Source: Bradyrhizobium glycinis
GTDB taxonomy: Bacteria > Pseudomonadota > Alphaproteobacteria > Rhizobiales > Xanthobacteraceae
Length of the DNA: 64,000 bases
Assembly (NCBI RefSeq): GCF_016031655.1
Contig: NZ_JACCHQ010000002.1
Coordinates: forward strand, 124,001 to 188,000
Reading direction: 5' to 3'
Positions 1 to 9,262 of this stretch are shown piece after piece; the first letter of the stretch is position 1; each line of letters begins with the position of its first letter. Both the position numbers and the translations under genes were made by a program. The notes under the pieces were generated by a model. That model did not search any database. It was not told the DNA's origin and saw nothing but the letters and a program-made list of their open reading frames with translations.

Positions 1-176
1 TTCTCGATCTGCCTAGCGGCAAGCGTCGCCAGTGCCGCTTCGGAGCCCGACAGGCGGCTGTTCATCAGCTCGTTGCTGCCGAGCTTGATGGAGAACTCCT
101 TGCCCCGCCGCATCAGGCGGAGCTCCTCGTCGGAACCAGGGATCTTGGCGGTGTCGATTTTTTCCCAGGGAATCAT
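1..176 (-). CDS. N-terminal part of a spermidine synthase-like (SAM-fold) protein, truncated by window edge
   Basis: Reading the minus strand from the ATG at 176 gives 58 codons without a stop, running off the left edge. The peptide starts MIPWEKIDTAKIPG and carries the segment ELMNSRLSGSE. I associate this N-terminus with spermidine synthase-like proteins annotated in Bradyrhizobium; that is from memory and the catalytic domain lies outside the window. The frame differs from the longer overlapping open frame ending at 13, which has no family resemblance. It starts 30 bp downstream of the P450 stop on the same strand, so it may be cotranscribed. No strong ribosome site is visible upstream of the ATG. 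Confidence 0.6.
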   Translation of the reverse strand, partial: MIPWEKIDTAKIPGSDEELRLMRRGKEFSIKLGSNELMNSRLSGSEAALATLAARQIE

Positions 177-206
177 GGGCGAGGTTTAGCACGAACCGAT
201 CGGCAA

Positions 207-3200
207 TCACCCTCCCGCCCAGACGTCCAGCACATACCTGTTGTTCGCGCCCATCGCCTCGATCCAGCGCGCGCCGGCAGCAGCATCACTGCCGCTCTTC
301 TCGCGATGGATCGCGACCAGCGCGGCCTTCACGTCGGGCTCCATCTTGCCGCCGTCGCCGCAGACATAGATGATCGCGCCCTGCTCGATCAGCGGCCAGA
401 CCTTGTCCTTCTGCGCCGCGAGCACGTGCTGCACATAGGTCTTCGGCCCGTCCGCGCGCGAGAACGCGGTGAACAGCTCCGTGATGCCGCTCGCCGCCAG
501 CGCCTTCAGTTCCTCCGCGTAAAGAAAATCCTGCTCCGGATGACGGCAGCCGAAGAACAGCATGGATGGACCGAGGATCGCCCCCTTCGCCTTGCGCGCG
601 GCGCGCTCCTGGAGGAAGCCGCGGAACGGCGCGAGTCCCGTACCCGGACCGACCATAATGATCGGCACGGATGGATCATCCGGCAAGCGGAAGCCCGCCT
701 TGGTCTCGCGCACGGTGGCATAGATCGTATCGCCCGCCCGCCGGTTGGCGAGATAGTTCGAGCAGATGCCCTTGTACGTACCACGGCCGGAGGCCGCCGG
801 CCCTTCGACTACGCCGACGGTGACGCTGCAACGCGCCGGGTCGACCGACGGCGAGGACGAGATCGAGTAATAGCGCGGCGCCAGCAGCGAGAGCATTTCC
901 AGATAGACGTGGAACGGCAATTCGCAGGCCGGATATTCGAGCAGCAGGTCGAACACCGATTTGCGTTTGGCTAGGATCTCGGAGCGATAGCGCTCGAGCG
1001 GCTCCGCCTCCTCGCCGACGAAGGCCAATAGCTTCGGCTTGGTGACCGGGCAGCGGGTGTGCTCGGCCATGATCTGGATCTGCTTGCGGGTCGCGACCTG
1101 CTGCAGCTCGACGAACTCGCTGAGCAGGCGGCCGACCGAGACGGCCTCGCCCACCGGCAATTGCGCGCGTCGGCCTTCGGCGACCTGGAGCCTGATCTGA
1201 TCGGCCGGCAAAAAGCCGAAGCGGCGGGCCACCGAATCAACCAGCGTCGGATCGTTGCGCGGAACGACGCTGAGGTGATCGCCGACGCGGTAGCGGACAT
1301 TGGCCGGCAGCTGCACCTCGATGTGGCGCGTCGAGCGCTCGGAAGGATTCGCGCCGGACTTGTTCTGGAGCTCGTCATTGACCAGCACCTTCATCGCCAC
1401 CGCGCCGCCCTGTGCGACGATGGTGTTGACGGCGGTCACCGCGACCGGCTCGATCGCATAGAGCGGATCGTCCTCGGCGGTGCGGGTGAAATTCCAGTCG
1501 ATGCCGAACTCCTTGGTCGCGACTTGCGCGGCCGCGGGGAACCATTTCTGGAACTGGCCGTCGAGATCGCTGCGCGCATCGCCCTCGCCGCGCGGATAGA
1601 CCGCGCGCGCGCCGTGCGCCGACAATTGCTCGTCGATGAAGCGCGGCACCGATTGATAGGTCGCCGCCCAGTCGCTGTTGCCGCAGCCGAACACGGCGTA
1701 GCGCACGCCGGCGAAGGCATCCTTCGGCAGATCCTCGCCGAGCCATTTCACGAACTGCGTCGCATTGTCCGGCGGCGCCCCGTTATAGGAAGCGCAGATG
1801 ATCAGCACGCCGCCCTGCTGCGGCAGCTTGCCGACATAATCGTCGAGCGGGCCGAGATGCACGGCAAAGCCGTTGATCTCGGCGAGGTCCGCCATGCGCG
1901 TTGCGAGCTCCTCGGCGGTGCCGAGATTGGAGCCGTACAGCACCAGCATCGGCGTGTTGTGGCCGGGCCGCGTGGTGGGCTGACGCTGCGCCTTTGGCGT
2001 CGAGGAAGCAGCCGCAACGGGCCCGCCATAGGCGCCGCGCTCGCGGTCGGCACGCGGCCGCACCTTGATCTTGAAGCCTTCCGGCTTGATGGTCAGCGTC
2101 TCCTTCAGGTGCATCTGGTAGCGCTGGTGGTCGATCAGCTTGAAGCGCTGCAGGATCATGCCGAGCGCGAGCGCTGCCTCATGCATGGCGAAGCCGCGGC
2201 CGATGCAGGCGCGCTGACCGTTGCCGAACGGCTTCCAGGCATTGATCGGCCGTTTTGCCTCCGCCTCGCGGCTGAAATTCTCGGGGTCGAACGCATCCGG
2301 GTTGGGACCCCACACGCTGGGATCGCGATGCAGCGCCGTCACCAGGATGGTGACGAACGTGCCCTTCCTCAGCTTGTACTTGCCGCCGCCGATGGTCTCG
2401 TCGTTCAGCGGCGTGATGCCGTAGGCCGGCGCCGGCGGCCACAACCGCAGCGACTCCTTGAGGATCTGCGTGATGTAGGTGAGCTGCGTCACCTGCTGAT
2501 AGGTCGGCTTGGCGTTGACGTCGGGGCCGAAGACGCGGTCGACCTCGTCATAGGCCTTCTTGAGAATCTCCGGGTGCTTGAGCAGCGCATAGAGCGTGTA
2601 GGACAACAGGCCGCTGGTGGTCTCGTGCCCCGCGATCAGGAAGGTGTTGATCTGGTAGCGGATATTGACGTCGTCGAGCTGCTCGCCGGTCACGCGGTCG
2701 ACGCCGGTCATCATCGCAGCGAGCATGTCCTTCTTGTCGTCGACGCCTTCCGCGCTCTTGCGCCGCTCGGCGATGATCTCGTCGACCATCTTGTTCATGA
2801 AAGCGACGTCTTCGGCCAGCGTCTTGCGCCGCTTCTGCATCCAGAGCTGCTCGAACGGCAGGCCACGCGTCATCATGATGGTTTCGAGCGAGCGCACCAG
2901 CGACTCGACGAAAGGATGATAGTCGCGCCGGTAGAACGAATTGAACCGGTAATCGAAACCGCACAGGCCGATCGTATCCAGCGTCAGCGCGGTCATGTCG
3001 TGCACGACGTCGATCTCGTCGTCGGCATTGAGCCGCTCCCATTTCTGGACGAGCTGCTCGGCGATGTCGACCATGCTTGGGTGATAGGACTGCATGGCGC
3101 GGTTTCCGAAGGGCTGCAGCAGGATGTTGTGCGCCTTGCTCCAGTTCGGCTCGCGGGTGTCGGCGGTGAACAGGCCGTCGCCGCCGACCGCACGCACGCG

Positions 3201-3446
3201 CCGCAGCGCGCCGCGCACCGTCTTGTCGAACCGCTTCTCATCCGAGAGCTCGTCGACAAGATCGTGGCCGGAGACGACGACGATCGGCGAGCCCATCATG
3301 TCGAGCCAGAAGATCGGACCAAGCTCCTTGGCGAGCCGCGTCAGGTGTTGCACGGGAGCGGCCGCATCCAGCGACAGCATGTTGCCAACCACCGGCTTGC
3401 TGGGCGGCTGCGGAATCGGGTCCAGACGGTTCTTGGATGACGACAT
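207..3446 (-). CDS. Self-sufficient cytochrome P450 / NADPH-P450 reductase fusion (CYP102, P450-BM3 family)
   Basis: The protein is 1079 aa. The N-terminal P450 half has the oxygen-activation motif AGHETT (272-277), the K-helix segment LKESLR and the heme loop FGNGQRACIG with Cys414 as thiolate ligand. The C-terminal half is a diflavin reductase: FMN domain from about residue 498 (LYGSNLGTAEE), FAD motif RYYSISSSP, NADPH-binding GPGTGLAPFRGF (about 933) and a terminal DVWAGG. Length and order match CYP102 enzymes, which hydroxylate or epoxidise medium/long-chain fatty acids using NADPH without a separate partner. I chose the ATG at 3446 (MSSSKNRLDP), preceded by AGGGGGAAG; the longer frame upstream only translates an intergenic palindromic repeat. 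It is last in a minus-strand run with an epoxide hydrolase, a WS/DGAT acyltransferase and a lipase-like protein, which supports a lipid substrate. The actual substrate cannot be read from sequence. Confidence 0.95.
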   Translation of the reverse strand: MSSSKNRLDPIPQPPSKPVVGNMLSLDAAAPVQHLTRLAKELGPIFWLDMMGSPIVVVSGHDLVDELSDEKRFDKTVRGALRRVRAVGGDGLFTADTREPNWSKAHNILLQPFGNRAMQSYHPSMVDIAEQLVQKWERLNADDEIDVVHDMTALTLDTIGLCGFDYRFNSFYRRDYHPFVESLVRSLETIMMTRGLPFEQLWMQKRRKTLAEDVAFMNKMVDEIIAERRKSAEGVDDKKDMLAAMMTGVDRVTGEQLDDVNIRYQINTFLIAGHETTSGLLSYTLYALLKHPEILKKAYDEVDRVFGPDVNAKPTYQQVTQLTYITQILKESLRLWPPAPAYGITPLNDETIGGGKYKLRKGTFVTILVTALHRDPSVWGPNPDAFDPENFSREAEAKRPINAWKPFGNGQRACIGRGFAMHEAALALGMILQRFKLIDHQRYQMHLKETLTIKPEGFKIKVRPRADRERGAYGGPVAAASSTPKAQRQPTTRPGHNTPMLVLYGSNLGTAEELATRMADLAEINGFAVHLGPLDDYVGKLPQQGGVLIICASYNGAPPDNATQFVKWLGEDLPKDAFAGVRYAVFGCGNSDWAATYQSVPRFIDEQLSAHGARAVYPRGEGDARSDLDGQFQKWFPAAAQVATKEFGIDWNFTRTAEDDPLYAIEPVAVTAVNTIVAQGGAVAMKVLVNDELQNKSGANPSERSTRHIEVQLPANVRYRVGDHLSVVPRNDPTLVDSVARRFGFLPADQIRLQVAEGRRAQLPVGEAVSVGRLLSEFVELQQVATRKQIQIMAEHTRCPVTKPKLLAFVGEEAEPLERYRSEILAKRKSVFDLLLEYPACELPFHVYLEMLSLLAPRYYSISSSPSVDPARCSVTVGVVEGPAASGRGTYKGICSNYLANRRAGDTIYATVRETKAGFRLPDDPSVPIIMVGPGTGLAPFRGFLQERAARKAKGAILGPSMLFFGCRHPEQDFLYAEELKALAASGITELFTAFSRADGPKTYVQHVLAAQKDKVWPLIEQGAIIYVCGDGGKMEPDVKAALVAIHREKSGSDAAAGARWIEAMGANNRYVLDVWAGG

Positions 3447-3470
3447 TAAATGCGCTTCCCCCTGCTTTAC

Positions 3471-3550
3471 GTCATTCCGGGGCGATGCGCAGCATCGAAC
3501 CCGGAATCTCGAGATTCCGGGTCCGGTCCTTCGGACCATCCCGGAATGAC
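3471..3550. repeat. Intergenic palindromic repeat, family A copy 1
   Basis: Outer arms GTCATTCCGG (3471-3480) and CCGGAATGAC (3541-3550) flank a perfect 20-bp palindrome CCGGAATCTCGAGATTCCGG (3501-3520) and a smaller GGTCC/GGACC hairpin. The same architecture recurs at 43634-43711. It lies between the P450 and epoxide hydrolase genes and could fold in RNA on either strand. Confidence 0.85.
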
Positions 3551-3577
3551 GTCTCATCTACATCGACGACCGCGTCG

Positions 3578-4573
3578 TCACCCGAACCGCCTTCTACGCC
3601 ATTCGATCAGCTTGGCGCTGACCTCTTCCGGCTTCTCCTGCTGCGTCCAATGGCCACTGTCCTTCACCAGATACTTTTCGAGATCGGGAATCAGCTTGTC
3701 CATGCCGTCGGCCGCCGAGGGCGGCAGCACGGCATCGTTCTCGGCCATGATCATCAACGAGGGCACGTGGATGTGGTGGTCCAGCCCCTTCGCGCGCTCC
3801 CAGTTGCGGGTGAAGTTGCGGTACCAGTTGATGCCGCCGGTGAAGCCGGTCTTCGTGAAGGTGTCGACGAACACCTTCTTCTCGTCAGCCGACAGGATCG
3901 GCGTGCGCGGATCGACCTTGGCATCGTACGCCGCAATCATCTGCGGAAAAGCCAGATTGGTCTTCGACGAGGCGCCGACACCCGCGATCGGCGGCTCGTC
4001 CGGTTTCGTCGCCGGCTTTGCCAGCGGTTTGCGCATGAAGGCGTCGAAGGTCTGCTCGACCCGGCTGCCGAAGATCTTGTCCGGCTCGCGCGCGGGATCC
4101 TGGAACTGGACGATGTACATCTGGTCGCCGTAACGCTGGCGGAATAGCACGATCGGGTCAATCGGCATGCGGTCCCAATGCGGCGTGTTGACGCCGATGA
4201 CGCCGGCGACGCGCGTGGGATGCCGCAGCGGCATCTGCCAGACGACGAAGCCGCCCCAGTCGTGACCGACGAAGATCGCCTTCTCGATCCCGAGATGATC
4301 GAGCAGACCGACGAGATCGCCGGTCAAGTGCTCCATGTCATAGGCTTCGACCGGCTCGGGCCTGTCGGTCGCGCCGTAGCCGCGCTGGTCGGGCGCGATC
4401 ACGCGGATGCCGGCCTCGCCCAGCGCCTTGATCTGATGGCGCCAGGAGAAGGCGAGCTCGGGCCAGCCGTGGCACAGCACGAGCGGCGGCTTGTCATCGG
4501 CCGGGCCCGCCTCGTAATAGCCCATGCGGATTCCGTTCGTCGTCGCGAACTTGAGCGGCGGCATTTCAATCAT
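3578..4573 (-). CDS. Soluble epoxide hydrolase-type alpha/beta hydrolase
   Basis: The protein is 331 aa. It shows the oxyanion-hole motif HGWPE and the nucleophile elbow GHDWGG with Asp105; an Asp nucleophile in this position is characteristic of epoxide hydrolases, not serine esterases. The C-terminal charge-relay His is probably in DSGHWTQQEKPEE. Epoxide hydrolases of this family add water to an epoxide to form a vicinal diol in the cytoplasm. The ATG at 4573 is preceded by AAGGAA at good spacing; a second Met three codons later is possible. It lies 10 bp downstream of the acyltransferase gene and upstream of the P450, so an epoxidised fatty acid made by that P450 is a plausible substrate (inference). 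Confidence 0.88.
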   Translation of the reverse strand: MIEMPPLKFATTNGIRMGYYEAGPADDKPPLVLCHGWPELAFSWRHQIKALGEAGIRVIAPDQRGYGATDRPEPVEAYDMEHLTGDLVGLLDHLGIEKAIFVGHDWGGFVVWQMPLRHPTRVAGVIGVNTPHWDRMPIDPIVLFRQRYGDQMYIVQFQDPAREPDKIFGSRVEQTFDAFMRKPLAKPATKPDEPPIAGVGASSKTNLAFPQMIAAYDAKVDPRTPILSADEKKVFVDTFTKTGFTGGINWYRNFTRNWERAKGLDHHIHVPSLMIMAENDAVLPPSAADGMDKLIPDLEKYLVKDSGHWTQQEKPEEVSAKLIEWRRRRFG

Positions 4574-4583
4574 TGCAAATTCC

Positions 4584-6134
4584 TTACTCCGCAGCGCCCT
4601 TGATATCGGTGGCCGGCGGCGTGTACGCCGCCTCCAGCGCGGCGAACTCCTCGGGCAGCATGTCGCACATCACCTGCACATGCGGAATGATGTTGGCGCC
4701 GACGATGAAGCCGAAATCGAGCTGGTCGCGATAGCTTTGCACGGTGATGTTGAGTGCCTGCCCGTGGGTCGAGATCGACACCGGGAAGATGTGCAATAGC
4801 TCGGCGCCGGCGGCATAAAGAGTCTGCCGCGGCCCGGGCACGTTGGACACGGTGATGTTGGCCGCGGGCGGCAGCACGTCGGAAAGGTTCGAGCGGCTAT
4901 AGAGCAGCGCCAGGATCTGCACCATGATCGGCGCGCCCAGCATCGAGATGTTGGAGACCTGCGGCATCAAGGCCCGCAAAGGATGCGACATCTCCTTGGA
5001 CTTGGTCGATTGCGCGATGATCGCCTCGAGCCGCGCCTTGGGATCCGCGACGTTGGTCGCGATCGAGCAGATCATGCCGAACACCTGGTTGTTGGCCTCG
5101 GTGTTGCCCTCCTCGCGCAGCGAGATCGGCACCGCGGCGGTCAGGGATTTCGCCGGCAGCGTGCCATATTGCAGGAGATAACGGCGGACCACGCCGGAGG
5201 CGAGCGCCAGCACCACGTCGTTGAGCTTGCCGCCGGCCTGCTTGGCCAGCGCCTTGGCCCGTGACAGCGGGATCGACACGCCGGCAAAGCTCCGCTCCGA
5301 CGAGATCGTCTTGTTGAGCATGGTCGGCGGCGACACCATGCTGGCAAGGCTCTCGCGCGACCTGGGATCGGCGATCTTGCCGAGCACGTCGGAGACGCTC
5401 TTGAGCACGGTCGGGATGTTGCCGGCAAAGCGCACCGCGCTCTCGATCTGGTACATCGCGTTATCGAACAGGATCGATCCGATATCGCTCTTGCCGGTGC
5501 GCGGCAGCTGCAGGTTCTTCGCCGCTTGCGAAGCCTCCAGCGGCTGGCTGAACAGCTGCTGGTAGGAATCGAGCAGGTTGGCGGCGATGTCGCGCGGCTC
5601 CTGCCCTGGCTTGCTGCCCGCGGTTGGCGGATCGACCTTCCGCGGGATCGGCGAGATGTCGTAGATCATGTTGGTCAGCGCCGCTCCGGCGCCGCCGTCG
5701 ATCGCGGCATGGTGCATCTTGGAATAGAGCCCGACCTCGTTGTCCTTCATGCCCTCGAACACGTAGAACTCCCAGAGCGGGCGGGCGCGGTTCAACAGCT
5801 TGGCATGCATCCAGCCGACGATGCGCTCGAGCGTGGCGCGATCGCGCGGCTGCGGCAGGCTGGCCCGGAAGATATGGCGGTCGATGTCGAACTGGTCGTC
5901 CTCGACCCAGGAGGGATGATCGATGTCGAGCGGCGCCTTCTCCAGCCGCGCCTTGAGAATTGGCGCGATGTGCAGGCGCGAGACGATCATCGCCTTGAAG
6001 TCTTCGAAGAAATCGCCGTTGTAGTCGTCAGGTAGGCGGAAGATCGCCATGCTGCCGACATGCATCGGCATCTCCGGTGTTTCCAGATAGAGAAACGACG
6101 CGTCAAGCGACGACAGCTTCTTACCGTCAGCCAT
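4584..6134 (-). CDS. Wax ester synthase / diacylglycerol acyltransferase (WS/DGAT) family protein
   Basis: The protein is 516 aa. It opens with the typical N-terminus LSSLDASFLYLETPEMPMHV and carries the acyltransferase motif HHAAIDGG with His141, His142 and Asp146. The conserved PxSxR-like segment AAVPISLREEG and the C-terminal NITVSNVPGPRQTLYAAGA also fit. These enzymes transfer acyl groups from acyl-CoA to alcohols or diacylglycerol and make storage lipids at the inner membrane. The ATG at 6134 follows GGAGGGAACC; the 36 in-frame codons upstream overlap the lipase gene and lack family similarity. It sits between the lipase-like gene and the epoxide hydrolase in one minus-strand run. Confidence 0.92.
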   Translation of the reverse strand: MADGKKLSSLDASFLYLETPEMPMHVGSMAIFRLPDDYNGDFFEDFKAMIVSRLHIAPILKARLEKAPLDIDHPSWVEDDQFDIDRHIFRASLPQPRDRATLERIVGWMHAKLLNRARPLWEFYVFEGMKDNEVGLYSKMHHAAIDGGAGAALTNMIYDISPIPRKVDPPTAGSKPGQEPRDIAANLLDSYQQLFSQPLEASQAAKNLQLPRTGKSDIGSILFDNAMYQIESAVRFAGNIPTVLKSVSDVLGKIADPRSRESLASMVSPPTMLNKTISSERSFAGVSIPLSRAKALAKQAGGKLNDVVLALASGVVRRYLLQYGTLPAKSLTAAVPISLREEGNTEANNQVFGMICSIATNVADPKARLEAIIAQSTKSKEMSHPLRALMPQVSNISMLGAPIMVQILALLYSRSNLSDVLPPAANITVSNVPGPRQTLYAAGAELLHIFPVSISTHGQALNITVQSYRDQLDFGFIVGANIIPHVQVMCDMLPEEFAALEAAYTPPATDIKGAAE

Positions 6135-6180
6135 GGTTCCCTCCGAGAATGTTCGCCGGGCGCCTTGGTGGCGCTTCTCG

Positions 6181-6981
6181 TCAGGCCGATACTGCCCGGT
6201 CCGGCGGGGCATATGCAATGGCAAACGGCCCCGCCCGGTCAAATGGCCAGAAGTCTCCCTCCGGTTGCGCCAGGCGGTCGGCCACGGCCCACAGCACCGC
6301 CGGGTTCACGCCGAGACCGATATGGCTCGCCAGCAGCACCTCGATGTTCTCGGCACGGTCGGAGGGGCGCAGCAGACAGGTCCGCCAGTTCACGACGCCG
6401 TCGGCGCGCGAATAGATCGATGTTGCCGGCACCGGCAGATCGCCGGCAATCGCCTCGCGCGCTTGCGCAAAGTCCTCCACCTTCTCGCCGGACAACGTCT
6501 CGTAGAGCCGCGTGGCGTTGGTGGCCCGCACGTCGTTGGCAAAAGGGCTGCCGAGCGTGACGACGTAGCGGACCTTATCGGGCGCCCAAAGCGCGAGATC
6601 GCGGGCATAGACGCCCCCTAAGCTCCACCCGACCAGGCTGACCTTGTGTCTCGTGGCGGCATGGATTTCGGCCAAGCGCATGCGCAGCGAGTCCCGCATT
6701 CGCCCGAGCCCGCCGAGATTGCGGCCCATTCGCCAGGCATGCGCCTCATAGCCGAGCTCGCTGAGATAGCGCCGTATCGGCACCATCGAGAGGTCGCTGG
6801 CGAGAAAGCCCGGCAGCGCCAGCACCGGATGGCCGTCGCCCCGCGGCGCCCGCATCAGGAGCGGCGACAGCAACAGGCTCGCATTCAACTCGAATAGCCC
6901 ACGGGCCTCAGCCAGCAGCAGGCCGAGACCCGGCGGACGGAGCCGGCCTTCTTGCAGCGCCCCGTCCGCTCCGGGCGACAC
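6181..6981 (-). CDS. Lipase-like alpha/beta hydrolase
   Basis: The protein is 266 aa. It has the nucleophile elbow GWSLGG (Ser120), an oxyanion-side segment LALPGFLASD, a likely acid residue in SRADGVVNW and a late His in ASHIGLG, so the triad appears complete. There is no signal peptide, so a cytoplasmic role on acyl esters is likely. The start is GTG at 6981, whose G is the last base of the preceding gene's TAG stop (TAGTG), which implies translational coupling. The substrate is not evident. Position next to the WS/DGAT gene suggests turnover or remodelling of neutral lipids. Confidence 0.82.
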   Translation of the reverse strand: MSPGADGALQEGRLRPPGLGLLLAEARGLFELNASLLLSPLLMRAPRGDGHPVLALPGFLASDLSMVPIRRYLSELGYEAHAWRMGRNLGGLGRMRDSLRMRLAEIHAATRHKVSLVGWSLGGVYARDLALWAPDKVRYVVTLGSPFANDVRATNATRLYETLSGEKVEDFAQAREAIAGDLPVPATSIYSRADGVVNWRTCLLRPSDRAENIEVLLASHIGLGVNPAVLWAVADRLAQPEGDFWPFDRAGPFAIAYAPPDRAVSA

Positions 6982-7238
6982 TATTTCTTCTTATCGCCGC
7001 CGCGCGTGCCGCCGAGGCCGGCCATGGCGACGAACATGTCCTGAAACCGCTCGGCGATCTTGGGATCGAAGGTGAACCAGCTCTGGATCAGCGATTCCGG
7101 CGACACCTTCTCGATGTTGCTCAAGACCTGCTGCTGCAGCTTCTCCATCACGGCCGTCTGCATCGGCGCCACGTCGGGCAGACCGAAGAACTGGCGGGCT
7201 TCGAGGGGGGTGCAGTCGATTTCGATGTTAACCTTCAT
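6981..7238 (-). CDS. DUF6489 family small protein
   Basis: The 85-aa product begins MKVNIEIDCTPLEARQFFGL, a start I recognise as typical of the DUF6489 family found in alphaproteobacteria; its function is unknown. The tail is Gly/Lys rich (GGTRGGDKKK). The ATG at 7238 is preceded by GGAGGGG, a strong ribosome site; the in-frame extension to 7280 lacks one. It is the first gene of the minus-strand lipid run and its stop overlaps the lipase start by one base, so the two are probably translated together. The family often sits beside acyl-lipid enzymes, but that is recollection, not shown here. Confidence 0.8.
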   Translation of the reverse strand: MKVNIEIDCTPLEARQFFGLPDVAPMQTAVMEKLQQQVLSNIEKVSPESLIQSWFTFDPKIAERFQDMFVAMAGLGGTRGGDKKK

Positions 7239-7562
7239 GTCCCCTCCAGATGAGATTCGAGCGACCTCTCGGAGTATCACCGCGAGAAGGTCTGCAACGC
7301 AAGCGACCTGAGGGGAAGCCGTACGGACTGGCTTCCCGATCGACTGGTATGGTCAATCAAAATTGGCCGGCCCGCGACCACACAGAAGCAAGCCTGGCCG
7401 CCCGCGGGGATTGCCGGGCAGCATTGCTGCACAGCGGTGCAACTTGGCGCGTTCCTTGCTGGAATGGCGCTTGCACGGGTCGAGAACTCTGGGCAACATG
7501 GATCAGTCAGCCCCGCCGAACAATCAAAAATCACCGGCGCGGCAGTGTGGAGAGGGTCAAGA
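7239..7562. other. Divergent intergenic region between the lipid run and the first ABC importer run
   Basis: These 324 bp hold the 5' leaders of both divergent units. I find no convincing ORF: open frames here lack ribosome sites. One short inverted repeat (GCAGC at 7418-7422 and GCTGC at 7426-7430) is visible, of unknown meaning. Promoters for both directions must lie here, but no -35/-10 pair is clear enough to call. Confidence 0.6.
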
Positions 7563-9158
7563 ATGTCAGTCGGTCAAAGTCTGTTTGCGGCGGCGCTCGC
7601 CGGTACGCTTGCGTTGGCGGTCTCGCCAGCATCGAGCCAGACGCTACGTTATGCCAACCAGGGTGACCTGAAGTCGCTCGATCCCTATACCCTGAACGAG
7701 AGCACCACCCACGCCCATCTCGGCCACGTCTATCAGGGCCTCACCGCGCGCGACAAGGACCTCAAAATCATTCCGGCACTGGCGGAAAGCTGGGAAACGC
7801 CGGAGCCGACCCGCTGGCGATTCCATTTGCGCAAAGGCGTGAAATTCCACAACGGCAATCCCTTCACGGCCGACGACGTGCTGTTCTCCGCCGATCGCGT
7901 TCGCAAGAAGGGGTCAAACATGCAGACCCGCCTTGCGCCCGACGTGAAGGTCGTGAAGGTCGACGACTACACCGTCGACTTCGTTCTGCCCTCGCCCAAT
8001 CCCATCCTGCATAATGCGTGGGATGTCTGGTACATCATGAACAAGAAATGGGCCGAGGAGAACAACGTCGTCGATCCGACGCCGGTGGCGGCCACCACGC
8101 CGAGCTACGCCTCGCTCAACGAGAACGGCACCGGTCCCTTCATCATTGAAAGCCATCAGCCCGGCGTGAAGACGGTGTTCAAGGCCAATCCCAATTACTG
8201 GGGCAAGGTCGAAGGCAATCTCAAGGAGATCATCTTCACCCCGATCGCCTCCGATGCCACCCGCGTCGCGGCGCTGCTCTCGGGCGAAGTCGACGTGATC
8301 GAGCCGGTGCCGATCCAGGACATTTCCCGCGTCGATTCCAGCCCGAACGCTCAGGTGCTGAAGGGGCCGGAGCTGCGCACCATCTTCATCGGCTTCGACC
8401 AGATGCGCGATGAGCTGCTGTACTCCAACGTCAAAGGCAAGAACCCGTTCAAGGACACCCGCGTCCGCGAGGCCTTCTACAAGGCGATCGACATCGAGCT
8501 GATCAAGACGCGCGTGATGCGCGGCCTGTCGACGCCGTCGGCGCTGATGATCGCGCCGGAACTGTTCGTGCTGTCCAAGGAGTTCACGCGGCCGAAATTC
8601 GATCCTGACGGCGCCAAGAAGCTCCTGACCGAAGCCGGTTACCCCGACGGCTTCGAGGTCACCATGGACTGCCCGAACGACCGCTACGTCAACGATGCCG
8701 CGATCTGCCAGGCCGTGGTCGGCATGCTCGCCCGCATCGGCGTCAAGATCAATCTCCTGGCGCAGCCGAAGGCGCAGTACTTCGCCAAGGTGCTGAAACA
8801 GGGCGGCTACCAGACCTCGTTCTACCTGCTGGGCTGGACCCCGAGCACGATGGACTCGCACAACGTGCTCTACGACATCATGGGCTGCCGCGACGATGCG
8901 AAGTCCTCGCGCGGCGAGGCCAATCTCGGCGGCTATTGCAACAAGGAGTTCGACGCCATCACCGACAAGGTGCTGGTCGAAACCGACACCGCCAAGCGCA
9001 ACCAGCTGATCAAGCAGGCCTACGAAATCGGCATGAAGGACTGGGCCTACATTCCGCTGCACCAGCAGGCGCTGGCCTGGGGCGTATCGAAGAAGGTCAA
9101 CCTGCCGCAGCGCGCCGACAATCTCGTCATGTTCCACTGGGCGACCAAGAAGGAATAG
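7563..9158 (+). CDS. ABC transporter substrate-binding protein, peptide/Opp family (SBP 1)
   Basis: The protein is 531 aa and begins with a Sec signal peptide (MSVGQSLFAAALAGTLALAV, cleavage likely after PASSQ). The mature part is a family-5 binding protein: segments LKSLDPYTLNE, LRKGVKFHNGNPFTADDVL and VREAFYKAIDIELI are typical. It would bind its ligand in the periplasm and deliver it to the adjacent permeases. The ATG at 7563 follows GGAGAGG; the longer in-frame start at 7437 has no signal-peptide logic. It opens a run of twelve plus-strand genes up to 21288. The ligand is unknown; the neighbouring gamma-glutamyltransferase suggests a peptide or gamma-glutamyl compound. Confidence 0.93.
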   Translation: MSVGQSLFAAALAGTLALAVSPASSQTLRYANQGDLKSLDPYTLNESTTHAHLGHVYQGLTARDKDLKIIPALAESWETPEPTRWRFHLRKGVKFHNGNPFTADDVLFSADRVRKKGSNMQTRLAPDVKVVKVDDYTVDFVLPSPNPILHNAWDVWYIMNKKWAEENNVVDPTPVAATTPSYASLNENGTGPFIIESHQPGVKTVFKANPNYWGKVEGNLKEIIFTPIASDATRVAALLSGEVDVIEPVPIQDISRVDSSPNAQVLKGPELRTIFIGFDQMRDELLYSNVKGKNPFKDTRVREAFYKAIDIELIKTRVMRGLSTPSALMIAPELFVLSKEFTRPKFDPDGAKKLLTEAGYPDGFEVTMDCPNDRYVNDAAICQAVVGMLARIGVKINLLAQPKAQYFAKVLKQGGYQTSFYLLGWTPSTMDSHNVLYDIMGCRDDAKSSRGEANLGGYCNKEFDAITDKVLVETDTAKRNQLIKQAYEIGMKDWAYIPLHQQALAWGVSKKVNLPQRADNLVMFHWATKKE

Positions 9159-9262
9159 CATCGGTTGAACACGAGGTCCCGGCGGCATCTGCCTTCCGGG
9201 ATCTCTCCTTTTCCGGCCGCCAAGGACGTCGGCCGTACGCTCACCCAAGGAAAGTGGAAGGC

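Noticed and set aside
1059..3440. Long plus-strand open frame (about 790 codons) opposite the P450 fusion
   Set aside because: It is the antisense shadow of a high-GC gene; it is Arg/Ala/Gly/His/Asp rich with no family motif, while the minus strand holds a complete CYP102-type enzyme.
3447..3557. N-terminal extension of the P450 fusion
   Set aside because: It translates a palindromic intergenic repeat; a proper ribosome site precedes the ATG at 3446.
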